A DNA stretch of 64,000 nt. Origin: Dictyoglomus sp. (GTDB taxonomy: Bacteria; Dictyoglomota; Dictyoglomia; Dictyoglomales; Dictyoglomaceae). The translations under genes were made by a program, and so were the position numbers. The stretch is taken from positions 29,054 to 93,053 of the forward strand of contig JANXBZ010000010.1 of assembly GCA_025060475.1 (NCBI GenBank), read 5' to 3'. This document shows positions 17,775 through 25,925 of this stretch, one piece after another. Every line of letters starts with the position of its first letter. Positions within the stretch are counted from its first letter, which is position 1. The notes under the pieces were generated by a model that was not told the origin of the DNA, ran no database searches, and saw only the letters and a program-made list of their open reading frames with translations.

Positions 17775-19022
17775 TCATAAAACTTCCCAACTTTTCAGAT
17801 ATCGTTCCTGCTCTTCGGTCAGTGAATCCCAAGATATTCCCATACTTCTTAGCTTTCTTTCTGCTACTTCTCTCTCAATCTCTTTAGGCACATCCAAAAC
17901 AGATTTTTGAAGATTTCTACCCTCCTTACTAAGCCAAAGCATAACTAAATATTGAACTGAGAAAGATAAATCCATAATTTCCACAGGATGCCCATCCCCT
18001 CCTGCAAGATTTAGAAGTCTTCCTTCTGCAATTACATATATTTTTCTTCCATTGGGAAGAAGGTATTCTGTTATATTTTCTCTAACTTCTCTTTTATCCT
18101 TTGCAATCTTTTCCAATCCCCTCATATCTATTTCTACGTTGAAATGTCCTGCATTTCCTAAAATTGCCCCATCTTTCATAGAAAGAAAATGTTCCTCTCT
18201 TATTACCTTACAATTTCCTGTAGCAGTAATAAAAACATCTCCTAATTTGACTGCAGAATCCATAGGCATAACTTCAAAACCTTCCATGATTGCTTCTAAA
18301 GCCTTTATAGGATCCACCTCTGTAATAATAACCCTTGCTTTCATCCCTTGAAGTTTTTGAGCCAAGCCCCTTCCTACCCAACCAAAGCCTGAGATTACAA
18401 AAACCTTTCCTGCCACTAAAAGATTTGTATTCCTCATAAAGGATGCTAATGCTGATTCTCCTGTTCCATATCTATTATCAAATAAAAATTTCACTTTTGC
18501 GTTATTTACTGCGATAACAGGAAAGGGAAGACCTTTATCTTCTAACAATGCTTTAGCTCTTATAACTCCTGTAGTAGTTTCCTCTCCAACTCCTAATAAT
18601 TTTTCTTTTAATTGAGAAAATTCTTTTAAAAGAGTCGTGGTAAGATCAAAACCGTCATCTATTAAAAGATCAGGATTAAATCTTAAAACCTCTCTAAGAT
18701 TTTCTTTGTATTCCTCTTCTGTTTCTCCTCTCCACGCAAATACTTCTACACCTTTTTTTACCAAACTTGCTACTACATCATCCTGAGTAGATAAAGGGTT
18801 ACTTCCACAGCAAACTACCTCTGCTCCGCTGTTTTTAAGGGCTAATGCTAAACAAGCAGTTTTTGCTTCTAAATGAATACACATTCCAATAGTTTTACCC
18901 AAAAAAGGTTTTGTATCTTTGTATTCTTTTTCTAAAGAATTTAAAACAGGCATATGAAGTTTTGCCCAATAAATCTTTCTTTCACCACTTTCCCATAAAT
19001 TAGGATTCTTTATTTTACTCAT
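17775..19022 (-). CDS. ahcY: Adenosylhomocysteinase family protein (archaeal/Thermotoga type)
   Basis: 415 residues. The family core is clear: WAKLHMPVL, GSNPLSTQDDV, DDGFDLTTTL, GVGEETTTGVIRAKAL, FDNRYGTGESA, the NAD-binding loop VISGFGWVGRGLA and GNAGHFNVEIDMRGLE. It splits the thioether product of methyltransferases to homocysteine plus a nucleoside. The C-terminus (RYLKSWEVL) lacks the Lys-Tyr tail of classical enzymes. The segment CIHLEAKTACLALAL replaces the usual HMTVETAVLIETL-type element, which contacts adenine. The enzyme may therefore act on S-inosylhomocysteine, as shown for a methanogen homologue; this is inference. It follows the HTH protein by 28 bases. Confidence 0.88.
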   Translation of the reverse strand: MSKIKNPNLWESGERKIYWAKLHMPVLNSLEKEYKDTKPFLGKTIGMCIHLEAKTACLALALKNSGAEVVCCGSNPLSTQDDVVASLVKKGVEVFAWRGETEEEYKENLREVLRFNPDLLIDDGFDLTTTLLKEFSQLKEKLLGVGEETTTGVIRAKALLEDKGLPFPVIAVNNAKVKFLFDNRYGTGESALASFMRNTNLLVAGKVFVISGFGWVGRGLAQKLQGMKARVIITEVDPIKALEAIMEGFEVMPMDSAVKLGDVFITATGNCKVIREEHFLSMKDGAILGNAGHFNVEIDMRGLEKIAKDKREVRENITEYLLPNGRKIYVIAEGRLLNLAGGDGHPVEIMDLSFSVQYLVMLWLSKEGRNLQKSVLDVPKEIEREVAERKLRSMGISWDSLTEEQERYLKSWEVL

Positions 19023-19050
19023 CTTTTTAACCTCAAATTTAAAGAAATAT

Positions 19051-19461
19051 TTATAATTTTTTTATAATCTCATCTAATTTTTCCCTAAGCTCTAAAAGCT
19101 CTCTTTTTAAAGCTTCTCTTTTCGAAACCTCGAAAATTAGTAAATCTATATTAATTTCTCCTGACTTTAATTTCTCAAAAGTTTCATTAACTAATTTACC
19201 AGCTTTAGACGCTCCTTTAATATGTTCTCTTATTGTAGCTTCTGTTCTACCAAGTTCCTCCGCTATTTCAGAAATAGTCATTCCAGCCTTTGATCTTGCA
19301 AGAGCACCTGCTGCTACAGCAAGACTATCTACCCATGTTAATCTCTCAGTAGAATTCCTTACTTCTTCCATTACCTCTTCTCTAAAAAGAGTTGCAACTA
19401 AAAGAGAAATTTCAAGTTTATGAATTTCTTCTCTACTTATAGGATTAAAACTAAGTTGCAT
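19051..19461 (-). CDS. HTH protein associated with the KaiC-like ATPase
   Basis: 136 residues. Residues about 62-90 (MTISEIAEELGRTEATIREHIKG) form a helix-turn-helix, preceded by a helical segment SLAVAAGALARSKAG and followed by a C-terminal coiled coil (KREALKRELLELREKLDEIIKKL). In archaea and some thermophiles similar small HTH proteins sit beside KaiC-like RecA ATPases and are annotated as their regulators. Here it starts four bases after the ATPase gene, with its ribosome site inside that gap. DNA binding is likely from the HTH; targets are unknown. Confidence 0.72.
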   Translation of the reverse strand: MQLSFNPISREEIHKLEISLLVATLFREEVMEEVRNSTERLTWVDSLAVAAGALARSKAGMTISEIAEELGRTEATIREHIKGASKAGKLVNETFEKLKSGEINIDLLIFEVSKREALKRELLELREKLDEIIKKL

Positions 19462-19464
19462 TTC

Positions 19465-20190
19465 TTATCCCCCTTCCTTTAAGTCATTAATATGGACTAC
19501 TATTCCCTTGTTAGTAATATCAAATGGATGTCTCTTCATAGAATGAGAAGTTCCTCTCATCTTCCAAACCACAAGACTTCTCTTTAAAATTCCATCCATC
19601 TCATCTAAATCAAGCCTTATTATTCCGTCAACACCATGCTCCACACCAGGTCCTCCAAATCCTTTCTCTGTAACTGATACTTGACTTACAAATAAAGAAG
19701 TACATCCAAGCCCAGCTAATACCTTTTTAAGTTGAAAAATAACACTTCTTGCTACAAAAGGTTTTGAAATATAAAGGGATGTAACTGAGTCAATAACAAC
19801 TCTCTTTATTTGATTTTCTTTAATAGCTCTTCTTAGAATATCTGCCAACTCTCTGTCATCGGTTATATCTTTTACAATGTATCCCTCATGTTCTACACTA
19901 CTTCCTATCCCTCCTGTAAAAGCATCTATAATTACAAAATTTCCATTCTTTTCATAAGAAGAAATATCCCATCCAAATTGTTCCATATTTTTCCTAATCT
20001 GAACTGGGTGTTCCTCGAGAGCGACATAAGCTCCATTTTCTCCTATAAGAAGACCATTCCATAAAAACTGCTGACAAAATATTGTTTTTCCTGTTCCTGG
20101 ACCTCCAGAAAGAAGAACTATATTTCTCTCAGGAATTCCACCATGAAGAATTTCATCCATTCCGGGAATACCAGTTTTAACCTTTTTCAT
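19465..20190 (-). CDS. KaiC-like RecA-superfamily ATPase, single domain
   Basis: 241 residues, one RecA-fold domain rather than the two of cyanobacterial KaiC. It opens [44 protein letters not shown] (Walker A at about 28-36), with [20 protein letters not shown] (Walker B) and [27 protein letters not shown]. These stand-alone KaiC-like proteins are common in archaea and are signalling or DNA-related ATPases, not clock parts. GGGGGG before the ATG acts as the ribosome site. It lies 23 bases after the reverse gyrase gene and 3 before its HTH partner. Confidence 0.88.
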   Translation of the reverse strand: MKKVKTGIPGMDEILHGGIPERNIVLLSGGPGTGKTIFCQQFLWNGLLIGENGAYVALEEHPVQIRKNMEQFGWDISSYEKNGNFVIIDAFTGGIGSSVEHEGYIVKDITDDRELADILRRAIKENQIKRVVIDSVTSLYISKPFVARSVIFQLKKVLAGLGCTSLFVSQVSVTEKGFGGPGVEHGVDGIIRLDLDEMDGILKRSLVVWKMRGTSHSMKRHPFDITNKGIVVHINDLKEGG

Positions 20191-20213
20191 AATTTTATCC
20201 CCCCTCTTTTAAA

Positions 20214-23200
20214 TTAACTACTCATCAAATCCTGAAGTTCTTGGTATAAAGTTCTTAAGACTTCTTGATGATCTCTTTCTCCATTTTCTACTATTTCCAT
20301 AAGATGTTCTAATTCTCTTGTAGTTTCTTCTACTATGTAATCTTTATATTTTTGTTTTAGGAAATTATAGACCTTTTTTCCAAGGGGAGTTGCTCTTAAC
20401 CTTTTATAAGAATCCTCAATAATATAACCTCTCTTAAATAGAATTTCAATAATTCTTGCATATGTTGAAGGTCTTCCAATTTCTTTTTTTCTCATTTCTT
20501 CTATAATAGTAGCTTGAGTAAATAAAGGAACCGTATGTTTTTTATAAATTTTTTTGTCAGTTATTTTGTATATTGCATCTTTAAAGGGAGAATATAGAGA
20601 TAAAGGACTAAAAGAAAGCCACCCTTCCTCTTTAACAGAAATAGGTATATCTACTTCTATTTCTCTATTGTTAATCTTCATAACTACTTTTTGTTTTGTT
20701 ACAATAGGATTCCTCATTTGGCTTACCATAAATCTATTAAATATGAGAGAATAAATCTTTAAATGTTTGTTAGTAATTTCTTGGGCTATTCTCTCACTAA
20801 CAAAATCACTAAGTTCCTTAGAATCTATAGGTTTTACTGGCCTTATAGCTTCATGAGCCCCCTCCTCCCCCCATCCCCTACCAACGAAAAGTTCTTTTTT
20901 ACCTAATTTGTCAAGATAAGTTTTTGCTACATTCTGTCCTGTTAATGAGATCCTTGTAGAATCTGTTCGATGATAAGTTATAAGTCCATGTTCAAAGAGA
21001 AATTGTAAAATTTCCATAGTTTCCTGAACCCCAATACCAAATCTACGAGAAGCTTCAGACAATATGGATGAAGTATTAAAAGGAGGAAGAGAAGTTAATT
21101 CTTCATCACTATAACCTAAAATCTTTATATATACAGAATTATCTTCTATTTCTCCTTCTACCTCTAAATTATAACCATTTTCAAATTTCAGATTAGTAAA
21201 AATCTTTTCACTTTTTAGATACTCTTTCTCTCTTTCAACAATCCATCCTAAAACAGTACTTTGAACTCTTCCTGCAGAAAGATTTATGGATCTAAAATTC
21301 TTCTGCAATTTCAAACTTAATTCAAACCCAACCCACCTATCTTCAATCCTTCTTACAATTTGAGATTTTACAAGATTCTCTGAAATATATCTTTTGTTTT
21401 TCTTAGCATACTCAAAACCATGTCTTGTTATTTCGTGCATCTCTATTCTCCTTACATTATTGTTTACAGGAAGAACATATTGAAATACATCCCATGAGAT
21501 CTTTTCTCCTTCTACATCAGGATCTGTAGCAATTAAAACCTCATCAACTTCCAAAGCAATCTCTCGGAGTTTTTTTAATATCTCCTTCTTATCATCTATT
21601 TCCTTTGACTCACATTTTGGACAATTTTCATAATTCTCAGTGAATTGATGTCCACATTTTTCACATCTTTTTATAGAGTTATATACAGGAATAAAATTAC
21701 CGTTATTAATTTCTACTCCATGAACTCCATTTCTAGTTTCCAAATCATACACATGTCCCTTAGTAGCAGTTATAAGCAATATTCCCTCAGAAGTAATTGA
21801 TTCATGAACTAAAAGTTTTCCATATCTTCTAGTAGATGCCTTTTCTAAGAATTTTGAGATAGTATCCGCTTTAGTAGGAGATTCTACAATCATTAAAGTA
21901 GATTTTGAATCCCTTACTAGATATCCCTGATCTTCTCTTCTGCTATTTTCTACTTCTACTATAAGAGAATTCCAATTTACTTCATCTTCTTTTAACCAGT
22001 CTTCCTCTGTAAGAAACATAAGTCGAGATCTCAAGGATTCAAAAATAATGTCATCTTCCTCAAAAAGAATAGAAACTCCCTTTGTTAAATTCGATCCTAA
22101 AATTCTTGAAGTCCTACCTGAAGCCTGAATATAAGTATAAACATCAGGAAAAATTATATTATTATTATGAATCCTAACATTGGAAAAGGACTGCTGGATA
22201 ATTTCTATCCATTTTTCATCGTTAATGTGATTTTTTGCGATTTCTCTTAATTTTTCTACTTCAATTTTCGAAATATTACTGAGAAAATATTTCATTTTCT
22301 GGTTATTTTCAAAATATTCCTTTAATACTCTTTCTAAAATAAAGCGAGGAGCCTTCGAAATCTCTAAAGGATACTGAAAAGAAGGAACACCCCAAAAAAT
22401 AGCGTATTTAATTCTTAGTGGAAGATCTATACCTCTTACAAGCTTTCCATAGTATGAATATATACCACATAAAATCCTAAGATCTCCCCTTTTAAATCTT
22501 TCAAAACTTTCTTCAAAATTTTCCCATGTCTTTCCTATTTCAATACCCTTCTCCTCTAAAAATTTTGTTATTTCAATTCCGTCCTCTTCTTTTTCCACAA
22601 AAAGTATTATTCCCTCTTTTAATGTACTTATTATATTGAAGAGCTTCTCTTTACTTTTCTCCCTTATCCTTATGTTTGTAATATTTCTTACACTAAAAAC
22701 AAATCTCCCAATATCAAAACCTAGAAGCTCTCTAAAAAGAAGAGGTTTTAATCCACGAGGTCTCGCAGTAGCAGAAGATACTATTAAAATTCCATGATTC
22801 CTTGTATGATTTTCAATTTCTCTTATTTTCCCTCTTTTTAAATTGTTAAGGGTATTATTTATTACCTCTTGAGGAATTCCAATCATTTCTAATAAAATAT
22901 CTATATTTTTAGAGGATTTTAGAACTGCATCCACATCGTCCACAAACACTAAAGAAAAAAACTTTTTTGAAAGCTCTTCTCTCCTTCTTGAAAGAAATTG
23001 AGAAGACATGATTAATATATCAAAATTATCCTCGTCAAAATCCTTTTCAAATTTATCTCTTTCTTCTTTTTTCATCGATGATTGAAAAGAAAGAATCCTA
23101 ACATTTTCTAATGGTTCTTTTAAAGCCAATTCCCTTAATCTCTCTTTTGCCTGATTCACGAGAGAAACAGTAGGAAAAACAAGAGCAACCTTCTTACCTT

Positions 23201-23558
23201 CTTTTGCAAGCCATAAAGAAGCTATAAGCCCAAAAGTTGTTTTTCCTACTCCTGTAGGAGCAATCATAGTAAAACTCTTAGAAAGGAGAAATCTTCTAGC
23301 CCAAAATCTCTGATAACCTATTAAGGGTTTGCCAAGTTTTTCTTTAAAAAATTTCTCGAAATTTTCAAGTTTAGAATAAAAAGAAGAATAATATAAAAAA
23401 TCTTTTAAAGAATTATTTTCTTCTAAACTTTTGTAAATGTCTTCAGAATTTTCATCAGGAAGACAAATATTACAGGGAAGTCCCCTTTCATTTCTATAAT
23501 CAGTATTTATTCCTCCACAGTTAATACATGAATGATGATACTTTGCTCCTACAGCCAA
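20214..23558 (-). CDS. rgy: Reverse gyrase
   Basis: 1114 residues, the full single-chain length. An N-terminal zinc finger (Cys11, 14, 29, 32) precedes a SF2 helicase-like module with Walker A APTGVGKT (100-107) and VFVDDVDAVL. The topoisomerase IA half begins near residue 555 with the Toprim motif MIVESPTKADTISKFL, then a second zinc finger (CEKCGHQF, CPKC), DPDVEGEKI, and the catalytic Tyr862 in GLITYHRTDSTR. It adds positive supercoils with ATP and is the hallmark of life above about 65-70 C. The start is TTG with a strong AGAGGAGG site. The gene follows hsp20 by 54 bases, with a terminator between. Confidence 0.97.
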   Translation of the reverse strand: MAVGAKYHHSCINCGGINTDYRNERGLPCNICLPDENSEDIYKSLEENNSLKDFLYYSSFYSKLENFEKFFKEKLGKPLIGYQRFWARRFLLSKSFTMIAPTGVGKTTFGLIASLWLAKEGKKVALVFPTVSLVNQAKERLRELALKEPLENVRILSFQSSMKKEERDKFEKDFDEDNFDILIMSSQFLSRRREELSKKFFSLVFVDDVDAVLKSSKNIDILLEMIGIPQEVINNTLNNLKRGKIREIENHTRNHGILIVSSATARPRGLKPLLFRELLGFDIGRFVFSVRNITNIRIREKSKEKLFNIISTLKEGIILFVEKEEDGIEITKFLEEKGIEIGKTWENFEESFERFKRGDLRILCGIYSYYGKLVRGIDLPLRIKYAIFWGVPSFQYPLEISKAPRFILERVLKEYFENNQKMKYFLSNISKIEVEKLREIAKNHINDEKWIEIIQQSFSNVRIHNNNIIFPDVYTYIQASGRTSRILGSNLTKGVSILFEEDDIIFESLRSRLMFLTEEDWLKEDEVNWNSLIVEVENSRREDQGYLVRDSKSTLMIVESPTKADTISKFLEKASTRRYGKLLVHESITSEGILLITATKGHVYDLETRNGVHGVEINNGNFIPVYNSIKRCEKCGHQFTENYENCPKCESKEIDDKKEILKKLREIALEVDEVLIATDPDVEGEKISWDVFQYVLPVNNNVRRIEMHEITRHGFEYAKKNKRYISENLVKSQIVRRIEDRWVGFELSLKLQKNFRSINLSAGRVQSTVLGWIVEREKEYLKSEKIFTNLKFENGYNLEVEGEIEDNSVYIKILGYSDEELTSLPPFNTSSILSEASRRFGIGVQETMEILQFLFEHGLITYHRTDSTRISLTGQNVAKTYLDKLGKKELFVGRGWGEEGAHEAIRPVKPIDSKELSDFVSERIAQEITNKHLKIYSLIFNRFMVSQMRNPIVTKQKVVMKINNREIEVDIPISVKEEGWLSFSPLSLYSPFKDAIYKITDKKIYKKHTVPLFTQATIIEEMRKKEIGRPSTYARIIEILFKRGYIIEDSYKRLRATPLGKKVYNFLKQKYKDYIVEETTRELEHLMEIVENGERDHQEVLRTLYQELQDLMSS

Positions 23559-23575
23559 GATTCCTTTCCTCCTCT

Positions 23576-23604
23576 AAATAAAAATGGGGGGATTTTCTCC
23601 CCCC
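23576..23604 (-). terminator. Intrinsic terminator between hsp20 and reverse gyrase
   Basis: On the minus strand GGGGGGA/TCCCCCC (7 bp; 23598-23604 with 23586-23592) encloses GAAAA and is followed by ATTTTTATTT. It lies 8 bases after the hsp20 stop and only 28 bases before the reverse gyrase start, so it must modulate read-through into rgy. Confidence 0.8.
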
Positions 23605-23612
23605 AAATTTTA

Positions 23613-24062
23613 TTATTTTTCTTCTCTTATCTTTATCTTTATTCCTTCTACTTTTTCTGGTTTCGCCTTTGGAAGAGTAAGAGTTAAAACTCCATTCTTA
23701 TATACAGCCTCGGCCTTATCTGGTATTATGGGTTTTGGTAGATCTATTCTTCTATATATTCTTCCATATCTTCTTTCTCTTCTATATACATTCTCTCCTT
23801 TGATTTCTTCCTCCTCTTTTGTTTCTCCTTGAAGTATTACTTGGTCTTCGGTTACACTAATATCCACATCTTCTGGCTTAAATCCAGGAAGCTCTGCTTT
23901 AAGCACTAAATTTTCTGGAGTTTCGTAAAGATCAATAGCAGGAGTAAAAGCTGTAGGTCTTTCTTCAAAACGTTCTAAGGAAGTAAATTCAGAGAATAAT
24001 CTATCGATTTCTCTTTCTAATCTTCTGAGTTCTGCAAAGGGATCCCAATATCTTCTTAACAT
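23613..24062 (-). CDS. hsp20: Small heat-shock protein, Hsp20/alpha-crystallin family
   Basis: 149 residues from the ATG at 24062, chosen because AAGGAGGTG is correctly spaced; a GTG three codons upstream overlaps that site. The N-terminus RRYWDPFAELRRLEREIDRLFSEF is typical. The alpha-crystallin domain follows with PAIDLYETPENLVLKAELPGFKPEDVDISVTEDQVILQGE, then RRIDLPKPI and YKNGVLTLTLPKAKP. A C-terminal tail IKIRE has the I-x-I anchor. It forms ATP-independent holdase oligomers. It has its own strong promoter and a repeat-rich leader, and heads the run leading into reverse gyrase. Confidence 0.95.
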   Translation of the reverse strand: MLRRYWDPFAELRRLEREIDRLFSEFTSLERFEERPTAFTPAIDLYETPENLVLKAELPGFKPEDVDISVTEDQVILQGETKEEEEIKGENVYRRERRYGRIYRRIDLPKPIIPDKAEAVYKNGVLTLTLPKAKPEKVEGIKIKIREEK

Positions 24063-24078
24063 TTTACCCACCTCCTTA

Positions 24079-24112
24079 ACGTTTTTTCTATATATATATT
24101 TTTTCTATATAT
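24079..24112. repeat. Tandem A/T repeat in the hsp20 leader
   Basis: Two head-to-tail copies of a TTTTTTCTATATATAT unit (about 17-18 bases each) fill the stretch between the hsp20 -10 and its ribosome site. Transcribed, each gives AUAUAUAUAGAAAAAA. The AU stretches can fold on themselves or on the U-poor ribosome site region only weakly. Confidence 0.6.
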
Positions 24113-24140
24113 ATTATACCATAACATGTCAAGGGGTCAA
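24113..24140 (-). promoter_or_regulatory. hsp20 promoter
   Basis: On the minus strand -35 TTGACC (24135-24140), 16-base spacer, perfect -10 TATAAT (24113-24118). A second TTGACA lies inside the spacer, so the region reads as TTGACC..TTGACA, a direct repeat that might bind a regulator. No CIRCE element is present. Confidence 0.65.
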
Positions 24141-24194
24141 TACTTTTTATATAATTAAAATTTGTCTGAAAAAGATAGCTAGAGGAGTAAAATC

Positions 24195-25925
24195 ATGGAA
24201 AGATTAAGAAAATACATTAAAAATAACTTACAGTTTTTTATTATCGCTACTCTATCTGCAATTCTATCTCTTTCTTTAGATATGTTTAATCCAAGAATTA
24301 TTAGAGAAATAATTGATAAGGTAATTCTTGGAAATAAATTAGATTTACTCCCAAAACTTTTATCCTATTTAGTTTTTATAACTGTATCTAGGATAATTTT
24401 AGGTTATTCTAAAGAATACTTCATGGATCTAGGTGGCTCAAAACTTGCCTATGAATTAAGAAAAGATCTTTTTGATCATCTCCAAAGTTTACCTTTTTCC
24501 TTTTTTGATAAAACAAACACAGGAGAACTTATGTCGAGAATCAAGGAAGATATTGAAAACATATGGTTTACCTTTGGTTTTGGACTAGTATTTTTCATAG
24601 AACAGGTCTTCTACTTTATAATAGCAACTATTATCCTTATATCAATTAATTGGAAATTAACTTTAATTATTCTTTCTCTCATGCCTATTGTAGGATATAT
24701 TGCTTATAATCTTGAAAAAGAAAACGACAATGTATACGGTGAAATTTCAGATCAAGGGGTAAAATTAAACACCACTGCTCAGGAAGATATAGCAGGAATC
24801 AGAGTTGTTAAATCCTTTGGAAGAGAAAAATATGAAATGGATAAATTTTTTGAAGAGAATAGAAAAAATTATGAATTAAATATAAAGCAAGCCAAAATAT
24901 TTGCAAAATATTTTCCGTGGATGGACTTTTTTACAAACATTTCCACTGCTCTTGCGATAACCTTAGGGGGACTACTAGTAATTGGAGATCGGATGTCCAT
25001 AGGCACTTTAGTCGCCTTTTCAGGATATGTCTCTATGATTGTTTGGCCTGTAAGGCTTGGAGGATGGCTAGTAAATATGCTTGCTCAATGTAGTGCATCT
25101 TTAAAGAAAATAGAAAAACTGTTTAGAGAAAAACCTGAAAAAATCTATATGGAAAGTCCTATTGAGATCAAAGAAATTAAGGGAGAAATAACTTTCAAAA
25201 ATGTGTCCTTTAAGTACAAAAATAACTATGTTTTGAGAAATATAAGCTTTCATATAAATCCAGGAGAAACTTTGGGAATCATGGGGCTTACAGGAGCAGG
25301 AAAAACAACCCTTGTTAATTTACTAGGAAGATTTTACGAACCTTGGGAGGGAGAAATACTAATAGATGGAGTAGATATTAAAAAAATAAATTTAAGAATT
25401 TTAAGAGAAAACTTATCTTATGTTCCTCAAGACGTTTTTCTTTTTTCGGATACTATAAAAGAAAATCTTAAATTAGGAAGGAATGTAAAAGAAGAAAAAA
25501 TAGTGCAGGTTTTAAAGGACACAAGAGCATATAATTTTGTAAGAAATCTACCCGAATATTTAGACACCATAGTAGGAGAAAGAGGATTAGGACTTTCGGG
25601 TGGACAAAAACAGAGATTAACAATTGCAAGAGCCTTAATAAAACCAGCTAAAATACTCATATTAGATGATGCTACTTCTTCCTTAGATATGGAAACAGAA
25701 CTTTATGTACAAAAAGCTTTAGAAAAATACGAAGGAATAACAAAAATAATCATTACTCATAGAGTTTCTGCAGTTAAAAATGCAAAGGAAATAATAATTC
25801 TTGAAAAAGGAGAAATAGTTGAAAGAGGAACTCATGAGGAGTTATTAAGAAAAAAAGGAAGATATTATGAAATATATCAAGAGCAATATGGGAAATATAT
25901 ATTTATGGAGGAGGAATTAATTTAA
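24195..25925 (+). CDS. ABC exporter half-transporter with degenerate catalytic site
   Basis: 576 residues. Six membrane helices (about residues 12-300) are fused to an ATPase domain with Walker A GLTGAGKTT, Q-loop VPQDVFLFSD, signature LSGGQKQR, Walker B ILILDDATSSLD and switch IITHR. The usual catalytic Glu after Walker B is Asp here, as in one half of heterodimeric exporters such as TM287/288. The next gene starts directly after its stop, supplying the competent partner. The substrate is unknown: a drug, lipid or peptide. It is divergent from hsp20. The start has GAGGAG. Confidence 0.92.
   Translation: MERLRKYIKNNLQFFIIATLSAILSLSLDMFNPRIIREIIDKVILGNKLDLLPKLLSYLVFITVSRIILGYSKEYFMDLGGSKLAYELRKDLFDHLQSLPFSFFDKTNTGELMSRIKEDIENIWFTFGFGLVFFIEQVFYFIIATIILISINWKLTLIILSLMPIVGYIAYNLEKENDNVYGEISDQGVKLNTTAQEDIAGIRVVKSFGREKYEMDKFFEENRKNYELNIKQAKIFAKYFPWMDFFTNISTALAITLGGLLVIGDRMSIGTLVAFSGYVSMIVWPVRLGGWLVNMLAQCSASLKKIEKLFREKPEKIYMESPIEIKEIKGEITFKNVSFKYKNNYVLRNISFHINPGETLGIMGLTGAGKTTLVNLLGRFYEPWEGEILIDGVDIKKINLRILRENLSYVPQDVFLFSDTIKENLKLGRNVKEEKIVQVLKDTRAYNFVRNLPEYLDTIVGERGLGLSGGQKQRLTIARALIKPAKILILDDATSSLDMETELYVQKALEKYEGITKIIITHRVSAVKNAKEIIILEKGEIVERGTHEELLRKKGRYYEIYQEQYGKYIFMEEELI

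Noticed and set aside
20214..23558. Split or frameshifted reverse gyrase
   Set aside because: One uninterrupted 1114-residue frame holds the helicase, both zinc fingers, Toprim and the catalytic Tyr862.
24079..24112. CRISPR-like or satellite repeat before hsp20
   Set aside because: There are only two A/T-rich copies with no spacers, inside a leader region.
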